From Trichomonas tenax (Eukaryota; Parabasalia; Trichomonadida; Trichomonadidae), in contig JALKBU010000282.1 of assembly GCA_023091735.1 (NCBI GenBank), positions 1-51,827 on the forward strand: a stretch of 51,827 nt of DNA, read 5' to 3'. Under the pieces are notes generated by a model. That model was not told the DNA's origin and did no database searches. It saw only the letters and a list, made by a program, of their open reading frames with translations. Positions 47,249 through 51,827 of this stretch are shown here, in pieces. A program made the translations under genes and the position numbers. How positions within the stretch are numbered: the stretch's first letter is position 1; the number at the start of each line of letters is the position of its first letter.

Positions 47249-47459
47249 ATGCGTGCTTTGAGCAGATCGTATAGCACGCATGCAGGATTCCAAGCCGAAA
47301 TTCCATATACGTCAATGAATTTCGGCCTTACCTTCCTGAATAAGGACTATAAATTCTTCTGTCTAGCACGCATATTAGACGGTGAGTGCATTTTCTATCC
47401 ATAAAGTTAGTAATAAACATTTCGCAGAATCTGCGACTGTGCCGCAGCTCCGCGAAATG
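47249..47459. repeat. Cluster of competing hairpins
   Basis: ATGCGTGCT (47249-47257) pairs with AGCACGCAT (47273-47281), repeated directly at 47365-47373. GCCGAAATTC (47294-47303) pairs with GAATTTCGGC (47317-47326). CATTTCGC (47418-47425) pairs with GCGAAATG (47452-47459), enclosing CGCAG/CTGCG/CGCAG copies that can pair in alternative ways. It is GC-richer than its surroundings. Confidence 0.6.
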
Positions 47460-48109
47460 CTAGTAATGTGACATTTTACACGTCAGACCTTGTCAGAGTC
47501 AGTGATGCAAACTTGGGTCCCCCATGTACGAATTAAAGTTTTCATTTATTTCGAAACAAACGTTAATTATTAATTTTAAGGGTCCACAAATATAGGCTCT
47601 CAAAATATTCTATGAGATTGTCTAAAAAACGTATTTCATACAATTTGATGCTATTCAAGATAGAGAGATCTAGATTTACAATGATATTCGATTCTTTGCA
47701 AATAGCATATTAGAGGAGATTAATTAATATCCCTCGCTTAAAAATAAATCAAAACATAAAAATCATGGACTTTGAAAAAGAAATGTGATTTTTTCAAAAA
47801 ACACGAGTGATGTGAAAATCAGGACCTTTTTTCTTGCATTAATTCATTTGCCAATCATCGCTTAGCAGTATTTTGGTAATAAATTTGCAAAATACTAACA
47901 GGGAGAAAAAATTAAAAAAAAATCAGCAAAATTTGCATATTTCTCGATTTCAAGGTATAATTTGCATTATTTGTAGTACTGAGATCACTGTAATACCAAA
48001 ATAAATTGAAAATGCATGTTTTTTGATGACATCACCTGACGTTCTTCATAGCTATGAACAAATTATGGTGAGTCTTCAAGAGGAGAGTAACTTTTAGCTG
48101 CGCAATGTC

Positions 48110-48747
48110 ATGTACAAGTTCATTACCAACGAAATTGACTTCAAAGATGCAAAATTAACTTCAATCTCCATCACTGGAATCTCAAACCTTATTGACAAAC
48201 TACAGCAGTTCATGCGATACAACGATGAACACGAAATCGAAGAAGAGGAAGATGATGGATCTTCAAAAAAGAAAAACCAAATTTGGTCGCCCCAAGAAGA
48301 CCACCGCTTGATTGTAGGAATCCATCGCTACGGAATCAAATGCTGGTCACTTGTTTCTGAATTCGTAGGAAATGGTAGAACTCGGTGCCAATGCCTACAA
48401 AGTTGGCAACGATCGCTAAATCCCTTGATCAACAAAAATCACTGGACTCCTAAGGAAGATATGGCATTGGTTAGTTCTGTACAGAAGTATGGAGACCATA
48501 GCTGGACAAAAGTCTCCAATGGCCCGACATTCAATGCAGATACAGATACCAACTGATCACATCAAAGTATACAATGGCCCTTGGATTGAATCCAAGCACC
48601 TATTTATCCATGAACTTGAATAAACCATCAAGTGAATGCGAAGAACGAAAAAAGGTAGATGTGACTCCACACATTGACGTTGAATCTTTGATATTCCTGA
48701 AGGATCTTTCGGCTGATCCAGTATCTCTTTTCAGCCTTTGTGATTGA
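48110..48747 (+). pseudogene. Myb protein gene with one frameshift
   Basis: Frame 1 from ATG 48110 gives 148 residues: repeat 1 (IWSPQEDHRLIVGIHRYGIKCWSLV ... QCLQSWQR) and most of repeat 2 (HWTPKEDMALVSSVQKYGDHSWTKVS). It then derails near 48521. A second frame, entered at about 48523, continues exactly where repeat 2 should: PDIQCRYRYQLITSKY, then a tail with DVESLIFLKDLSADP, stopping at 48747. The loss of one base explains everything. The restored protein would be about 212 residues, a two-repeat Myb transcription factor. Sequencing error is the alternative, as the remaining gene looks fresh. Confidence 0.85.
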
Positions 48748-49757
48748 TTGTTTAAAATTTTTTTATTCTTCATTTAATTTTGATTTAAGTTTTGAGGCTG
48801 TAATATGCAATGTGTAAACCCATATAGTTGCAAGAAGCCTTCTCGTTGTTATTATTAACGTTTATTGCAATTATTTCAAAGAAGAATTTAGGATTAATTT
48901 GATTTTATGATATTGCTTTGAAACTCATGCACTAGAATCACCTTGCAATAGCGAGAAAATAATGCACAAGATGGATGAAAATTGCAAACAACGAACTGAG
49001 ATTAAAGAGAAAATCAATATAATGCAAAGAGTTATACTATAATACACAATATGCATGGTATAGAAACAAGATGTATAATCAAGTAATATGATTATTGTTT
49101 GTTTTTAACTTATTTTGGTTGATATTAATAATGAATTTTCAATTTGGAAAAGTCATGTTACATACGTACTAGGGTTGTATCATAAGGTAATGCATTGGCA
49201 AAACAGGACGTATGTTATTTACAACAACTCAGACAAATATATTTGAGGAATACTAAATCTAAATTGTCAATAATAACAAAGGCGCTCCAAGCCAAAGCGC
49301 ATCATAGGTAGGTCATTTAGCTAATTATTGGATGGCTTTATTGCAAATATTCATTTTTCTTAAATTCGTAGCTTTGACGAGAATGTCTATATGCATATCA
49401 ATCAGCATAGATGTAATTGTGTAATTATGTAATTATGATGATAAATGACTGCTATGAGCTAAATTGGAAAAATTATTAAATGAATCGTTTAAATCTTTGA
49501 ATATATGCTCTCATTAGTGGCAGATGATTGTCAAAATCAATGTATTCCGAAGATGTATTGATATTTATGCTTCTGTGCTAATCAATAAAATGATTTTTAA
49601 GTCTACATTAGGCAGATTGATCGTAATTCTTGTATTTTACTTCTGTACTCATTTGAATGCCAGTGTATAATTTTGAAGAGAAAGCAAACAAATTTAGAAT
49701 GATAATTTAAATAATACAAACAAATTAATATAATTTATAATGTAAAAACTATATAAC
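48748..49757. other. Non-coding stretch downstream of Myb pseudogene
   Basis: 1.0 kb, AT-rich, no gene recognised. Nothing beyond scattered short repeats. Confidence 0.55.
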
Positions 49758-50813
49758 TCAGTATCCCCTTATGCGAACGTAAGTACTTTTGCCATAATGT
49801 GAGACAATGACGTAAGGTGACTTCTTAAAAAATGAAAATATCAATGGCCAAAGAGAAATATCGATATCAGGGTCATTTTCGAATTTCCTCTTAAGGTGAA
49901 TGACTTCAACCTCTGTGTCATTGTTTCTCATCTTTTCTATGATCTTTATTGCCATAATTTGGGCTTTTCTGTTAACAATACGCTGATTCTTTGATTTTAG
50001 ATATGCATATCTGATGCCAATACCTATAATGCATATAAATATGTATAAAAATATAGTAGAGGTGATTAAATGACGTATTATGCACGAAAATGGTCTATCA
50101 GCAATAGTAGATGAGAAAACTTGAACCAAATCTATGTAGTTAGTAGAGATATTATATTGTAACTGTAAAATGTTAATCATTTTCTGGAATAATTGATCGT
50201 ATAACTGCGGATCAACAAAGTTTTGAGAAAATACCCACGCATCCAGTTGATCCAACGTAAGGTAGTGGTGTTTGCATTGTTCACATCTATACTTTCCCGC
50301 GTGTTTTCGAAGTTCTGAGATTGAAAACTCGAGCATGTTTGAAATAATTTCTGTTGTATTGTCCATTTCGATGCAATGATGCCCAATATAGACATATCCA
50401 TTATCACATTTTGCAGTATTGTTGAAACATTTTGCAAAACGAGGACATGTGATACAATAGATGCTTTGTTGGTTCGTGTTGCATAATTTTTGAGGTTTTG
50501 AAACAGCAGCATAGAATATAGACAAACAAATAAGGAAAAATACAATATAAAGAAAAAATGATAATAAAGCATAACGAGATATTAAAGGTAAATACCTCTT
50601 AATGTCGAAAACATTTGGTTTTTGTTGTATTTCTTCTTTTTCTGACTGCATTGCTTTGAGAATCAAATGGATCAATTTTTCTTTCGATGAAAACTTGTCG
50701 AAAGGAGTATCGTACTGCATCAAAAGTTCAACCAATTCATCTCTCGTGTATTTATTCAGTACTCTCCTTTGAGTTGGCACAAAGGCCGCATCTAAAGGCA
50801 TCGCCGATCTCAT
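49758..50813 (-). CDS. HeH/LEM2-Src1 type inner nuclear membrane protein (MSC domain)
   Basis: 351 residues. N-terminal 15-55 (LNKYTRDELVELLMQYDTPF ... KEKLIHLIL) is a HeH/SAP-like helix-extension-helix. A first span at 79-103 is followed by a lumenal Cys region, C111, C120, C123, C129, C136, C147 (CITCPRFAKC ... CDNGYVYIGHHC), the pattern of the Man1/Src1 C-terminal (MSC) domain. A second span lies at 246-267, then a C-terminal winged-helix-like segment (IIEKMRNNDTEVEVIHLK ... YVRIRGY). This order defines Src1/Heh1/LEM2/Man1 proteins of the inner nuclear membrane, which tether chromatin and recruit ESCRT. TGTCAAATG spans the start. Confidence 0.75.
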   Translation of the reverse strand: MRSAMPLDAAFVPTQRRVLNKYTRDELVELLMQYDTPFDKFSSKEKLIHLILKAMQSEKEEIQQKPNVFDIKRYLPLISRYALLSFFLYIVFFLICLSIFYAAVSKPQKLCNTNQQSIYCITCPRFAKCFNNTAKCDNGYVYIGHHCIEMDNTTEIISNMLEFSISELRKHAGKYRCEQCKHHYLTLDQLDAWVFSQNFVDPQLYDQLFQKMINILQLQYNISTNYIDLVQVFSSTIADRPFSCIIRHLITSTIFLYIFICIIGIGIRYAYLKSKNQRIVNRKAQIMAIKIIEKMRNNDTEVEVIHLKRKFENDPDIDISLWPLIFSFFKKSPYVIVSHYGKSTYVRIRGY

Positions 50814-51827
50814 TTGACATGTAAATCATTTAATGACATGTAATTTAAATATTGACACGTAAAATACATTATTGACATGTAAAAAACCTTGGTGATATAT
50901 TTTAAATGTCAAAAATCACTTTCATTACAATTTGAGAATAATGAAACCTATGTACTTGGGTATAAACAAAGTCACTAGATCAAAAACAACGAGTGGCATC
51001 TTCTATGATTGGAGAATTGAACTTTTCACAAAAATTATGATGTAATGATGTTCAAATATAGTCTTTATAGAGGCATTTGATTGTGGTTATACCAGAGCAG
51101 AAGAGAAGAATTGATTTGTATTGTCTACATATAAAGCCACAAATAAAATTCATATCTTTATTAAATAAAGACAAAAATTAGAACGCATAACTTAGCGAAA
51201 TGCGCTGGCTTTGCTAAGGTAAGCAATACCTACCTCTTTTAGATGTGTCATGAAATCCTCAATTTAGACTGAATCAGAAAAAAATGTATGAATACAAAAA
51301 GTGTTCTCGATAACGCTATGTGTATAGATATATGTAATGAGCATTTAGTCACACCATTGAAAAATACATAAGAAATCCATTTACATAAGAGGCTTTCGAT
51401 TTAAACGATTATGATCAAAAAACTATCAACAAATTAAGAATCAATTACCCATAATTTGATAAAAATCAGAAAAATAGCATTCTCATATTATGGTAAACTG
51501 ATACATCAAGAAAAAACAACTGTTATTTTTATCATTAATTTTTTCGAAAAATGCGAAAAGACTCCGTATATAAGCGCGCTACAGGAATGCAGAGCGTTGG
51601 CCGAACTATCGGCTGATGAAAAATATAAAAAAATTGAGGCTGATGGAAGGTGTCACTGAATTTTGTACGCCTACTCAAACATCTCGATTTTTCTCCACCT
51701 GTATGAATATTTAAGGTCTAATTTTGGTGGCAAATGAAAAATTTTCCCATCTAAAATGCTGTGGATATATAAAGCATGAAAAATATATTATTCAATATTA
51801 TATCAAAAAAATGTTTTGATTTATTTT
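50814..51827. other. Non-coding stretch at the right end
   Basis: 1.0 kb, AT-rich. Repeated TTGACATGTAA motifs lie at 50815, 50832, 50853 and 50873, just upstream of the HeH/MSC gene. A 67-codon frame (51456-51659) is unrecognised and probably chance or remnant. Confidence 0.5.

Larger units (their letters stand above)
45703..48109. other. Long non-coding stretch with inverted-end element and hairpin cluster
   Basis: 2.4 kb with no credible gene. Contains the 526-bp element (46221-46746) and the hairpin cluster (47249-47459), listed separately. Confidence 0.6.

Noticed and set aside
51456..51659. 67-codon frame at the right end
   Set aside because: LSADEKYKKIEAD looked like an HMG-box helix, but no other box residues follow.

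Overview
The window looks like a chromosome piece from a trichomonad (a parabasalid such as Trichomonas or Tritrichomonas). It is AT-rich and no gene shows an intron. Genes are compact and start close to initiator-like TCA/TGTCA sites. The families present fit this group: copine, fimbrin, two-repeat Myb proteins, a membrane-anchored subtilisin, ankyrin-repeat debris and Maverick (Polinton)-type debris. The species is an inference; nothing in the sequence fixes it.

Region 1-11.2 kb is mostly mobile-element wreckage around two intact cellular genes: an FHA-RING protein (1357-2325) and a copine (6223-7875, minus). The wreckage includes a truncated tyrosine recombinase, a three-frame replication protein resembling a D5-like primase/SF3 helicase, a KilA-N gene, a Maverick-type integrase fragment, a small element with perfect 27-bp inverted ends, clustered TGCAC palindromes, and an intergenic module present twice.

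Region 11.2-16.5 kb holds two large alpha-helical proteins on the minus strand: a karyopherin-like protein and one that is not recognised. Region 16.5-20.9 kb is a second graveyard. It has snap-back repeats, a 262-bp inverted repeat derived from an ankyrin-protein N-terminus, a Rab GTPase pseudogene that keeps one frame but carries three stops, and a broken ankyrin C-terminus.

Region 20.9-45.7 kb is dense and housekeeping-like. It holds a 1804-residue acidic protein, an EF-hand protein, a membrane subtilisin that shares a 20-bp intergenic gap with a divergent kinase, a Myb protein, a PQ-loop transporter, a Sin3-like corepressor scaffold, fimbrin, an unrecognised Ser/Asn-rich protein, a DENN-domain Rab regulator and a type I membrane protein. 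Region 45.7-51.8 kb is sparse. It holds a 526-bp element with 71-bp inverted ends, a hairpin cluster, a Myb gene with one frameshift, and a compact HeH/MSC-type inner nuclear membrane protein.

Most neighbours are unrelated in function, as expected for single-gene eukaryotic transcription units. The shared theme is regulation: in 11 genes a TGTCA, in one orientation or the other, lies within about 30 bp of the start codon.
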